Shown here: piece by piece, positions 48,746-59,805 of the stretch
Layout: every line of letters begins with the position of its first letter
Position numbering within the stretch: the stretch's first letter is position 1
DNA from: Silene latifolia
Lineage: Eukaryota; Streptophyta; Magnoliopsida; Caryophyllales; Caryophyllaceae
Direction of reading: 5' to 3'
Length of the DNA stretch: 64,000 bases
Assembly: GCF_048544455.1 (NCBI RefSeq)
Contig: NC_133532.1
Location: forward strand, 85,577,156 to 85,641,155
Notes under the pieces: model-generated
Told to the model about the DNA's origin: nothing
Database searches by the model: none
Seen by the model: only the letters and a program-made list of their open reading frames with translations
Translations under genes and position numbers: made by a program

Positions 48746-49142
48746 TTTATAAAAGACCCGAAAATTTTGAAATACAGGGGGAAGACGGGCGGCTTTCCTT
48801 CGGGACGCCCGGATTCTATCTGTTTTAGTCTCAGGAATTCTCGCCTAAAGACGGGCGTCTTTCAGCAAAGACGCTCGGATTTGTAACTGCGGGACGGGCG
48901 TCTTTCGCTGAAGTCGGGCGGATTCCTTTCCAGGGATTTTTCTTATTTTTCTTAACCAAAAAGACGGGCGTCTTTCCTTCCAGGACGGGCGTCTTTCTGG
49001 AGACGGGCGGATTATCTTGCAGGACGCCCTGATTTGTCAACAGTCCCAAAATTTCAAACTTTCAGCTCAGAAGGACGGGCGGATTCTGACCAAGACACCC
49101 GGGTTGTCTGAAGACGGGCGGATTCTCATGAAACCGCTCGGA
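48746..49142 (-). promoter_or_regulatory. Quartet array and TATA box upstream of element C ORF1
   Basis: Words ACGGGCGTCT, ACGGGCGGAT, ACGCCCGGAT and similar start at 48785, 48805; 48851, 48871, 48894, 48913; 48963, 48985, 49003, 49024; 49075, 49095, 49114, 49133. Four-word groups spaced 18-23 bp recur every 112 bp. On the minus strand the array is followed by TTTTATAAATCCCC at 48742-48755, a canonical TATA box about 305 bp upstream of the ORF1 start. This supports a separate ORF1 promoter. Confidence 0.7.
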
Positions 49143-49485
49143 TTCTGCCCCTTTTACCCGGATTCAGTTCCATCCGTGTACTTGCATATCCCGTGTCATT
49201 TTTCATTCTTCAAAATCCCGTGTTCTTCATTGTGGGGGCACTACTAAGGCATGAATAGCCTAGGCAATTGCTATCCCCACACTAAGCTAAAGCACTACAC
49301 ATCAATTGAAATCATTAGTCCCTCCCTCACTTCTCTCAAAAATGATAATTATCTTGATCAATGCATAAAAATCCAAAAATGACAAAAATGCAATGTAAGA
49401 ATTAAAATACGAGTTAGGGAGTTAGAAATATATACAAATGGTGGTTTAGGGAGGACTCCACCAAACTCTCATCCTTAGTGAGATG

Positions 49486-52252
49486 TCATGGGGGCATGGC
49501 CAAGGTGTTGTTGATGTTGCTCAACACCTTGAAGAAGTAATCAAAAGCTTGTTCATTATCATGATAAAGATCTTCGATAGATCTTTGCCCTTGTTGTCGG
49601 TCTTGATCGATAGCATTACCAATGTAGGGATTGAAAATCCCTTCAAACTCATCGTCCCAAAGACCACAAACTTCATCTACTTGATCACTAAAGATCTCTT
49701 GAGTTGATGGAGACAACTCTCCCAAATTCTTGTCTTGGCCAATGAGGCCATCCTCTTCATTGCTTGACTTTGGTGAGCTTTTCAAGCTCTCTTTGTCACA
49801 ATTCAGTTGCTCTTTGAATGGAGCATCTTCAATTTTCTTCTTCCATTGGAATTCCGACTTCTTCCTATCATCCTTCCGGCTATAATGATCAATCATAAAA
49901 CATGGTTCATGCAAACGAGGAGCTCTCATGGTCTTGTCAAGATTGAAAGTTATGCTTTCATCTCCCACTTCTAGAGTGAGCTCTCCATGCTTTACATCAA
50001 TCACCGCACCCGCGGTGTGTAAGAAAGGTCTTCCTAGAATGATTGGAATGTTGGAGTCGTCTTCCATGTCAACAATGACAAAGTCCACCGGGATGAAAAA
50101 TTTCCCAACTCGTACGGGAACATCTTCCCATATCCCTAATGGTGTCTTCGTCGATCTATCGGCCATTTGGAGTGTGATATTGGTGCATTTAAGCTCTCCC
50201 ATCCCCAACCTTTTACTCACCGAGTACGGCATAACACTCACACTAGCCCCTAGATCACATAAGGCTTTGTTGATCGTGGTGTCGCCAATGGTACACGGTA
50301 TTGAGAAGCTTCCCGGATCTTTGAGTTTTGGAGGTGAACTCCCTTGAAGTATTGCACTACTCACCTTAGTGAAGGCGATAGTCTCAAGCTTCCGGATAGA
50401 CTTCTTCTTTGTGAGGATGTCTTTCATGTATTTTGCATAGGCCGGCACGTGATTGATTAATTCCGTGAAGGGAATTGAGACTTCCAAGTTCTTCACAATT
50501 TCCATAAATTTTCCAAGTTGGTCATCAAATTTAGGCTTGGCTTGACGACTTGGAAAAGGAAGTCTAATCACAATGGGCTCCTTCTCCTTGACCTTGTCTT
50601 CATTTTTCCTTGAAATTTCTTCTTTTGATGGTTCTCCATCCTTGGAGTTTTGCACAATTTCTTCTTTGTCACTAGCTTCCACAACTTCATCCTCAACTTG
50701 CTTCTTCGGTGCTTCATACCTTGTACCACTTCTCAAGTGAATGGCACTAACCGTTTCATGTCTTGGGGGATTACATTGAGGTGGTGATTGCCCCTTTTGT
50801 CTTTGTGAGCTTGAAGATGCTAGTTAAGTCAATTGGGTTTCCAACATTTTGGTGTGAGCTAGAATGTTGTTGATGGTGATTTCCTTTACTTGACTATCTT
50901 TTTGCATTTGAGTGAAAAACTCTTGTTGATTCTTTTGCATTTGGAGGACCGCTTTTTGAACATCAAAACCTTGGTCATTTTGTTGATTGTATGGAGTTTG
51001 ATTTTGGTAACCTTGGTTTTGGTTGTAAAAGGGTCTTTGATTTTGGTTTCTCATGGGAGGTGGGGTGTACATTTTGGCTTTTGTATGAGAGATTTGGATG
51101 GAATTTGGTGTTTTTATTGTAATAGTTGGAATAAGGGGTACCACTCTTGTATGCTTGGAAAGCATTCACTTGTTCATTTGTTCCCCTACATTCACTTTGG
51201 TCATGTCCCAAAGTTCCACAATTCTCACATATCCCACTTGGGATTGATGAAGATGTCGTCATGGCATTAACATGATGCTTTGGTGATTTTGAGGCTTCTT
51301 CAAGTCTAGCCATAGCTTTTTCAAACTTCAAATTGATGGTATCAATGTGAGCACTAAGTTGAGCACCCAATTGAGTAATGGAGTCCACTTCATGCTTTCC
51401 TCCTCTAGTAGCCTTGCGAGGTCTACTATATTGTGAGTTATGGACCGCCATTTCCTCAATTTTGTTCCAAGTTTGATTGTCATCAACTTCGGTGAACATT
51501 CCATTTGATCCCATGTTGAGAATGTTCCTTGAATCTTCATAAAGTCCGTTCCAAAATTGTTGTACCAAGAACCACTCGCTAAGTCCATGGTGAGGACATG
51601 AGCGACAAATTCCTTTGAATCGCTCCCAAGCTTCATACAAAGATTCTTCATCCCTTTGCTTAAAGCCCGTGATTTGAGCTCTTAGCATGTTAGTCTTTTC
51701 CGGAGGATAGAACTTTTTGTAGAAAGCTAGAGCCAACTTCTTCCAAGAATCAATTCCGAGAGTAGCCTTATCAAGGCCTTTCAACCATTGTTTCGCGGTG
51801 TCAATTAGAGAAAAAGGAAATAAGACCCATCGAATTTGGTCTTGAGTTACACCGGTTTGACAAATCGCATCACAATAGTCACAAAAGGTTTCCATATGAG
51901 AGTGGGGGTCTTCACTAGGCATCCCCCCAAATTGGCTTCTTTCGACTAATTGGATAAATGCGGATTTGGCAATAAAATTTCCGGTTAGATGTTGTGGTGT
52001 GGGAGTACCATTGGGTAGGTTCTCCTCGGTGGGTACGGAATGTGATAAAAACTTAGGCATTGTGAGTTGATTTTGTGTTGGGTTCCCCTCACCTTCTCTT
52101 GCATAAGGGTTGATGAACTCAATAGTTGGTTGAATATCTACAACCTCACCAATACCTCTCAAAGTTCTCCTAGCAAGTCTTCTATTGGTTGTCAATGTTC
52201 TTTCAATTTCGTGATCAAAGGGTAACAAGTCACCTTGTGACCTTCTAGACAT
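49486..52252 (-). pseudogene. gag-pr: Element C gag-protease (Athila type)
   Basis: Starts MSRRSQGDLLPFDHEIER at 52252. Gag core: SQFGGMPSEDPHSHMETF, VLFPFSLIDTAKQWLKGL, LALAFYKKFYPPEKTNML, CPHHGLSEW. The zinc knuckle CENCGTLGHDQSEC (near 51220) is complete. A small deletion near 51075 (relative to A) shifts the frame; the Q/N-rich linker continues at 51165-50824, where CAA has become TAA. The protease part is open from 50736 to 49486 with RSGTRYE, DLGASVSVMPYSV, ADRSTKTPLG and IILGRPFLHTAGAVIDV. It ends NNTLAMPP. Only two lesions separate it from a complete gag-protease of about 920 codons. No RT follows. Confidence 0.9.
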
Positions 52253-52370
52253 GCAAAATATCAAACAACTCGAAAACAATTAGAACAAACCTTGAGGAGT
52301 TTTACTTCCCCAAGGCAAAGAAAGACACAACTAATAACAATACAAGAAAATCTAAATCAAGTTAACACCG

Positions 52371-52388
52371 TCCCCGGCAACGGCGCCA
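52371..52388 (-). other. Primer-binding site of element C (tRNA-Asp type)
   Basis: Minus strand TGGCGCCGTTGCCGGGGA, four bases inside the 5' LTR. Confidence 0.93.
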
Positions 52389-52392
52389 TTTT

Positions 52393-54143
52393 TGGTCGTG
52401 ATATCTATCTAGACTCTTTTTCGGTTACTTGTCGTTAGGAGCACCTAGACCAAAACACAATTTATAACTTCACAAACAACTCTACAATTAGTAAAGAGGC
52501 AAGTAAAGGTCGGATCCCAAGGGACGGGAATTGAAATGAGATTTCTATTGCAACTAGTGGTGTCTTAGGGCTGTCACAATTGGGGTTTGAATAGAAGATC
52601 ACTAAACTAAATAGCAATGAAAGTAAAACAAGTAAGATGAATTAAAAGGGTTGTAAACAAATGATAAAAAGCACTAGGGTGTCATGGGGTCATAGGGGAT
52701 TCATGGGAATTGATCATACAAACATGTTCTCAAATTATAAGCAAGCAATTATTGTTGTGATGGATTGAGTTGGGTTATATCTTACAATCCTAGGAAAGTT
52801 TGGGTCCCGGAGCCGAATCGATTAGATTGTACAACACCTACAAGTCGACTTAGTCTTTCCTACTCAACAACATGCATGGTCTAATGAGACTCGAATTGGT
52901 TTATGTCTTACAAGTCTCATTGAAAAGATAGGTGATGGGTAAAAAATGCAAGGATTCATAGGCTCGCATTTCATCAAACATAACATGTGCATGAGTTGAG
53001 ATCAAAACAAGCAAGCAAATAGACCATGAAAGCATATTAATTTAAGCATGAATCATTCCCCATGTTGGTTTCCCCTAATTACCCATTAACCTAGCTAAGG
53101 AAACTACTCACTCATTATCATGTTGAACATGCTAGCAAGGTTGTCAATCATACCAACAAAATGAAACATGATGAATAAATGAAAATAATTAACAATAATT
53201 AAAAAGGGATTAAGAGAATTATACCTACTAATGATTCCAATAATAAAGCAAAGAATAAAAGAAGTACTTGATGCTTGATTGAGAGGTTGTCAATCTCCCA
53301 ATAATAACCCAAATAATCTTCAATTACCCAAAAATAAAGGATGAACAAGAGAGAGATTAAGGAAATAAAACTTGTATTAAAACTTGATTAGTTGTTGATT
53401 ACAAAATTAAAGAGAGATTTGATTGATATTAACTACACTAAAGATTACTAAGAAGAACATGCTCTTCTAATTAGACTAATGGGGTATTTATAGTGGGGAT
53501 TAGGTGTAGGAATTAGGGTTAACTAAGGGCTTAAATGACGATTAAGTCCCTACTTAAGGAAACGCCGGTATTTTTGGAAGGATGGGCATCTTTCTTGAAG
53601 CTTGAAGAAACGAAATTGGACTGCCTTGGAATCCGGACGTCTTTATCACGGGACGGGCGGTTTCTGTGGTCTCTGCCCGGGCGTCTTTGGGTGAAGACGG
53701 GCGTCTTCTGAAGCTGCTGCCCGGGCGTCTTGTAAAGAAGACGCACGGACTGGGGTTGTGGAGACGGGCGTCTTGTTAGGGAAGACGCACGGATTGCTGT
53801 GCAGTCTTGTTTCTTCTTCTTTTCTTCCTTTTTCTTCATAAAATCATTGGGGATTTCCTCGGGGATGCAAGGATCTTTTCTCATCATTGCCCATTTACTA
53901 TAGTATGTACAAAGGCCTTATAATCTTGTCTCTCCTTGATGCTTGGTCATTTGAATTCAATCAATTTAGTCTCGTTTTTCCATGAAAATGCAAGGTTTGC
54001 ACTCCTTTCCTACCAAGGACACAAAACCTCAAAGAATATGCAAAACAAAGAACTAAAGACAATAAATGACCCAAATATGCACTAAAAAGCATGGGAACAA
54101 GGCTAATTCGGGGACTAAATATGCTCTAATTATGGTCACATCA
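52393..54143 (-). repeat. Element C 5' LTR
   Basis: 1751 bp, pair of 43196-44942. U3 array at 53633-53794; TATA box TATAAATA on the minus strand at 53485-53492. Confidence 0.93.
53633..53794. promoter_or_regulatory. Phased motif array in element C U3
   Basis: Eight words (CCGGACGTCT, ACGGGCGGTT, CCGGGCGTCT, ACGGGCGTCT, ACGCACGGAT) start at 53633, 53653, 53677, 53697, 53721, 53741, 53764 and 53785. Steps are 20, 24, 20, 24, 20, 23 and 21 bp, the same alternation as in A although the words differ. The array lies 140-310 bp upstream of the TATA box. Confidence 0.7.
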
Positions 54144-54148
54144 ATATC

Positions 54149-54536
54149 ACTTTGAAGATCTATCTTCGTGCCTTGACTTGTTTACTCTATGACCGGAGAG
54201 ATGTGAGTAAGCTTAACTCACATGAGGTTATGTTACTTGCTGCCTACCTTAACCCCACCCGAGCCCCGAGAGTCTCTTTCAGTGCCCCGGCCATAGTATG
54301 TGCTAGCCTAACTTTGATGGCCTCATCTGACACATGTTTCTTGAGTTGTGGTGCCATTGCCACACGGTTGGCGGAGAGACTGACCACCTTTGAGGCCTCC
54401 TCGGCCTATACACCTTTGACCCCGACGATGCCTACCTTGGATCGTGAGTACATTCTCGACCAGAAATGGTTGAGAAATTTGGAGGGTGGTGAGTTAGCCT
54501 GGAGAGTTTGGGGGATGAGTTGGATGAGGGTACCTG
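54149..54536 (+). pseudogene. H2 ORF1, part 2
   Basis: Resumes in frame after element C: LTCLLYDRRDVSKLNSHEV (H1 has LTCLLYAR/DDVSKLNSHEV-like sequence), LLAAYLNPTRAP, GAIATRLAERL, WLRNLEGGELAWRVWG. Element D interrupts at 54536 with target duplication ACCTG. Confidence 0.85.
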
Positions 54537-55512
54537 TGTTGGGGTTGGTGTCCTTAACAGTTAGTGCAAGGACTTATAAATCTCTAAAAGGATCAAAGGG
54601 CATACTTTTGGTATTATTATCAGTTGATCCACGTTTATCAATAACGGTTGGCTTGCTAGATAAGTTTGACGTTATTGTCATACAGATGGCGGTGATCAAC
54701 TGGTCCCTAAAAGTCACACCTATAGGATACGTTTGAGAGATGTGACGGTATGAAAATACAGTCATGTAGATGCCAAATTTGACTAACCAGTGAGTCCGAG
54801 TTATTTGACTAGTAATTAGTCAAAATGTGATGTTGAGATATTATATTTAATACGGATTAAATAAAATGGGCTAAGGCGAATTAAACAGTTAATTCGTAAA
54901 TTAAATATAAACGATTATATTTAATTAATGTATATTGAGTAAATTATACAATATCGTCTTTGTCGGACATGTATTAATACTTCAACTAACCCGTGTTATT
55001 AGTTGATGTTTTAATAGCCGATAACCGATGACGATTTATAAAAACCGCGTCATATACATTTTAGCGGGATTGGTCGGGCCACGAGTTAAAAGAAGGAGGA
55101 AGTGAAAGCCCACTCCCTCCCCTAGGCTCTCGGTTTGGCCGAACCAAACAAAAGGAGAGACTCCCTCTCCTTTTGACCTAGCGATTTTCATTTACAGAAA
55201 AACTAGGGTTTTGGAGATCATTTTTCTCTCTGAAACCTAGATCTCACATCGTAAAACCTCACAAGAGCTTTCTCAATATTGCAAGTCAATTAGAAAGCAT
55301 TTCTAGCACACGGGCATTTCTCAGACGATCTTGGGTGCAACAATTAGGAGGAGGTCTACCTTGATCTCTCATTGCCGAATTGCACTAGGACCAGAGGTTA
55401 TTTCTAATGCTTTATTGTCTTTCTCATGTTTTCGTTTTATGACTATAATCACGTATTAAATTTGCGTTATAATCCTTAAATTTAAAGGGTCTTATACGGA
55501 TATAACCCTACA
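54537..55512 (+). repeat. Element D 5' LTR
   Basis: 976 bp, differing from the 3' LTR at about three positions (near 54787, 55392 and 55497). Confidence 0.95.
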
Positions 55513-55514
55513 AG

Positions 55515-55527
55515 TGGTATCAGAGCG
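55515..55527 (+). other. Primer-binding site of element D (tRNA-Met type)
   Basis: TGGTATCAGAGCG two bases after the 5' LTR. Confidence 0.92.
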
Positions 55528-57537
55528 AGGCCACGTAAATTTTCTATGTGTTTTTCATTAAACGGAATTGGATTGATAATTTTTGCTTGAAAACCGTAAG
55601 GCAGCAAGTTTTTTTTTGATCTCGAAAATATTTTTTTTGTTGCTGCGGTTTTTTCCTTGTCTCGAAAACCGTGTCCAGTTTACACGGCTGAATTTTTTTA
55701 AACCGTGACATGTCTTACACGGTTATTTCATCTTGTTTTTCAATTTGTTGTTATGCATATTGTTGTTTTATACGGAGATTATAACAATATGTCAAGTTTT
55801 GTCAAATTGTAAAATTGTTTTGATGCGGTTTTGATCAAAATTGCAGTAGGTTTTGTTTTGTCAAACTGTTTCACGAGGGTTTTAAGTTTTCCAGAAATTT
55901 TTGTACTCGATCGAGCATGTTTTTAATCGATCGAGTGGTTTTTCTGTCTTGTTTTTACTCGATCGAGTCTTTCTTGACTCGATCGACCACTTTTAAAACC
56001 CACCGCCGATCGAGAAGTCCTCGTACTCGATCGAGCAAGATTGTTGATAAAGTCCTCGATCGACCACCGATTAAATCGATCGAGTACTTCTGACTAGCAT
56101 ACCTCTCGATCGACTAGCGATTCATCGATCGAGCCCTTTAGTTCCTCGATCGAGCACTTTTGTCCCTGGATCGAGGGATTTTGTTTTGCGACTTTGAATT
56201 TTACTCTTTTTGTCTAAAAATTCTCTTTTGGCCATAAAATGTACATTATACGGATATTGTACACTTGCTATGATTGTGAAACGGTTCACACACGTACCAT
56301 TAAGTTATTTTAAAGCGTATTTAAAGTAACGGATTGTATTTGATTAAAATTAAATTGATAGAAGCGGTTTTATCACATGAATTTTAATCATTAAAAGGTG
56401 GTTTGGATATATTTAACATAATTACGGAATTATGTCACGAATGAATTTGTTTTTAGTTGATGCATATTTATTTATCGTTAATTTTGAATGCTTGTGAATG
56501 CCTTTTATTACGTATTTAATTTTACAATCAGTTGTAACTTAGTGTGGCCTTAGTAGAACGTGTTACCGTAATGAAGGAACACGGTCTTGGTTGTATTTTG
56601 AGATCTCGTATCTCCGTTTTGGATTTTTCACTTGTAATTACAGTTTTTAATTAGAATGTAAATAGGTTATATTTTGTAATTTTAAATGTAATTTTTTGAG
56701 AAGACCAAAGATGGAGACCGGATGCTCACTCCCGCTACATGGATCAAGATGGAACATCAAGACAAGCTTCTCGAGTCCAACGGTGGATTCCAAAGTTGTT
56801 TTATGTTCTTTTTATTAGGATAGGCCACACTAGGAATTTTTATTTACGTATTGCATTCTTTTATTTATTTTTCGCAACGATAATATGCATCATATTCCGC
56901 CTAAAAACCAAACCACCTATTTATTGCATGAAAACTGACACATGTAGAGGTCTCGAGTTAGTTTTCTTTGAGATTCTCATGTCACACGATCTATGCTAAG
57001 CCATCACCTAAACTAATTCATTCACGCAGACGCTAGTTATTCGTTCACTTAATATGAATTATAATTAAGTTGATGGGATCTTCCTCGTATAATCAAAAAT
57101 TGAGAATGGTCTTTATAGGTCAAACTCCAATGAATCCCTTCTTCGTCGGTAGGCATAATATGACCCCTTCTACGTCGGGTAAGTTGGAACCGATTGACTT
57201 ATTTTATCTCAACACTATGGTCACTCGTACGATCCTCGTGATTATGGTGGACTATAGATAGGATTTCCATAAATCTATCGACCAAGAGTTTTTACGGAAG
57301 AACTAGCTAAACAGTTGGCTTATCAATTTACGGAAATTGAGTCTTGGGATCACTTGTATCATTCTTGAGGGAGATCAATTATGCAAGTGCGAGAGTCTAC
57401 ACGTTAAAATGAATTTTAAAATAGACTTAAATCACCTCGATGAGTTGCTTATTTCGTTCTTGTTTTTCTTTCTTTTTTCAGTGTAGATCACGAACTTTTA
57501 AACTGCTAATAACCAATGGTGGTTCTACGATAACCCA
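55528..57537 (+). other. Element D 5' leader
   Basis: A 2-kb leader without credible genes. It holds the CTCGATCGAG array (55906-56175) and a block near 56815 (TTAGGATAGGCCACACTAGG) shared with the E leader. Small open frames at 56739 and 57070 show no recognisable protein. Confidence 0.7.
55906..56175. promoter_or_regulatory. CTCGATCGAG array in the copia element D leader
   Basis: Twelve words (CTCGATCGAG, ATCGATCGAG, CTCGATCGAC, CTGGATCGAG) start at 55906, 55926, 55958, 55978, 56005, 56026, 56055, 56075, 56105, 56124, 56145 and 56166. Steps are 20, 32, 20, 27, 21, 29, 20, 30, 19, 21 and 21 bp. Word and spacing match element B, an unrelated gypsy element, but spacers do not. Confidence 0.75.
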
Positions 57538-58240
57538 ATGCCAAGTGCCACATTGGACCGCGAGTCCCGGCTTCGGATCTTCATGAATCGGATGAATCGA
57601 GTCTACTCGATCAAGAATGATGGATCAAACTTCGCGGACCGGGAGGCGGCATTACGGAATGCGCCGCTGCGACGGGAAGCTCAAATATCTATTAGAGCCC
57701 ATCCCGGCAAACCCAGGTCCCACGGCTAGAGTCAAAATCACCAAGTTTAATGATTTATGTATGGAAGCGGGTGCGATTAAAAACGTACTCATTTTTGCAA
57801 TGGAACCCAATTTGCCGAAACGCTTCATAGCCCATGGTGCAAACAAGATTTTCACCACGCTCACTAAGGAATTCTCGAAAGCACCGAGAATCGTGACCTA
57901 TGAGCATACCACTCGCTTCTTTGATGCGAGACTCCAGAAGGGCCAACCGGTTAGCCCACACATTCTCAGCATGATTGAGAATGTCGAGAAGCCGGAGACC
58001 TTTAATTGTAACATCAGCGAGAACATTGTTATCGACCGCATGCTTCATTCACTCCACGATGGTTTTTCGCAATTTAGAGCGAATTACTATATGAATGATT
58101 TGAAGAAAACCCCCATGAATCGCACTCCTTCTCGTACATGCACCGAGAAGGACATGAAGTTCAGTGGGAGCATGAAACAGGATGTAATCGTTGTGTCAAA
58201 CAAGGGCAAGGGTAAGGGCAAAGTTCAAATTTGGGCCTAG
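57538..58240 (+). pseudogene. gag: Element D gag, frameshifted
   Basis: Frame 57538-57729 begins MPSATLDRESRLRIF. The match then passes to the frame 57617-58240 (LPKRFIAHGANKIFTTLTKE, VIDRMLHSLHDGFSQFRANY), a copia gag core of the UBN2 type. The zinc knuckle comes in the following frame. At least two shifts, so inactive. Confidence 0.75.
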
Positions 58241-59354
58241 CGGAGGCAAACCGAAGTTTAAGAAGTCGGGTCCAGGTAAGAGTGGGCCTGGTGAGTCGAG
58301 CACCTCATCAGGCACGACAAAGAGCAAGAATAAAAACATGGAGTGCCATCATTGCCACAAGACTGGGCATTGGAGGCGTACATGTCCTGTTTATCATGAG
58401 GACTTAAAGGCAGGTCGTGTTAAACCTGTTGGTATGTCTTCTCTCTCTTCTACTTTTATTCATATGATTGAGATTAACCACGCAAGTTACGGAACTTGGG
58501 TACTTGATACTGGTTGTGGTTCTCATCTGTGTAATCATGTGCAGGGGCTCCGAAACATCGAACCCCTCGTAAAGGGTGAGGTGGACCTGCGTGTTGGGAA
58601 TGGAGCAAGAGTGGCTGCCATCTCAAAGGGGACATATGTGATCCAGCTTCCTAGCGGATTTGAGTTGTCATTATATGACTGCTATTATGTACCTAGTCTT
58701 TCCAAAAACATTATTTCAGTTTCTGCACTTGACAAACTTGGTTTTTCATTTGTAATAGAGAATAATACTTGCATTTTCTCTTTACACGATATGATTTATG
58801 GCAAGGCAGTCTCCATGAACGGAATTTATGTTTTAGATCAGACCACCGAAATATTACACGTAATGAATAAAAAGTTAAAGGTTGGTGACAAAGATCAAAC
58901 GTATCTATGGCACTGCCGTATGGGACACATTAATGAGAAACGCGTTAAACAGCTCATCAAGAAAGGAGCTATCTCGGCCTTTGATTTTCAATCATTTGGC
59001 ACGTGTGAATCATGTCTCATCGGTAAGATGACTCGGATTTCCTTCAAAGGTGTTGGAATGCGCGCTGTTGACCTATTAGGGCTCATACACACGGATGTAT
59101 GTGGTCCTATGTCAATCACCGCACGAGAAGGCTATAGGTATTTCATCACTTTCACGGATGATTTAAGTAGATATGGCTATGTCTACTTAATGAAGCACAA
59201 AAGTGAATCCTATGTGAAATTCAAGGAATACCAGAATAGGGTACAGAACCTATTGGGTAGAAAGATAAAAACACTGCGTTCGGATCGTGGTGGCGAGTAT
59301 CTTTCTCACGAGTTTGATCAACACCTAAAGGACTCGGGGATTGCCCTACGTTAA
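58191..59354 (+). pseudogene. pol: Element D zinc knuckle, protease and integrase N-terminal part
   Basis: Basic Gly/Lys-rich stretch, zinc knuckle CHHCHKTGHWRRTC (about 58346-58387), and protease active site VLDTGCGSHLC (about 58500). GAG-pre-integrase and the HHCC zinc finger follow (LWHCRMGHINEKRVKQ ... CESCLIGKM). The integrase core has HTDVCGPM (first catalytic Asp) and TLRSDRGGEYLS (second Asp near 59283). A one-base loss near 59350 causes TAA at 59352 right before the third catalytic residue. Sequence resembles the Tork/Angela copia lineage. It would cut and insert cDNA; inactive here. Confidence 0.9.
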
Positions 59355-59805
59355 CTCCACCGGAACACCTCAATTGAATGGTGTGTCCGAACGAAGAAAT
59401 CGAACACTACTTGATATGGTTCGATCCATGATGAGTCACACCGTGTTGCCGACTCATTGTGGGGTTATGCTCTTCTCGTCACCGCCGCCTCTAATACTTA
59501 ACCGAAGTCCGTCTAAAGATGTTGACAAGACTCCATATGAACTATGGAAGGGAACGGTCCCTAACTTGTCCTTTATACGGGTTTGGGGCTGCGAGGCTTA
59601 TGTCAAGTGGAGACACGAGGATAAGCTCAGCCCGCGATCAGTCAAGACATACTTTATAGGTTATCCTAAAGGAACGCTTGGTCATTACTTTTATTCGCCA
59701 ACCGAACAACGTGTTTTTGTTGCGGCTAGTGCGACATTCTTAGAGAAGGAATTCCTCGAGAATGCAAAGAGTGATAGAACCTTCGAATCGTCGGAGATTC
59801 CATAA
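59341..59805 (+). pseudogene. pol: Element D integrase C-terminal part
   Basis: Continues the integrase in the next frame: STGTPQLNGVSERRNRTLLD carries the catalytic Glu, and YELWKGTVPNLSFIRVWGCEA and YFIGYPKG follow. The frame ends at TAA 59803. A further shift lies between here and the RT frame. Confidence 0.88.

Larger units (their letters stand above)
43196..54143 (-). mobile_element. Element C: Athila-type gypsy retrotransposon without pol, sister of A
   Basis: LTRs 52393-54143 (5', 1751 bp) and 43196-44942 (3', about 1747 bp) are near-identical and run TGATGTGACC...CACGACCA on the minus strand. The target duplication is ATATC. Contents match A in order: tRNA-Asp primer site (perfect), gag-protease, quartet array, ORF1, 3' UTR. 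RT, RNase H and integrase are absent. A deletion of about 50 bp has removed the polypurine tract and the first bases of the 3' LTR. It lies inside H2 ORF1. Confidence 0.93.

Noticed and set aside
54574-54765. 63-codon minus-strand frame, repeated at 62454-62645
   Set aside because: It lies in the D LTR and is present in both copies; no recognisable protein.
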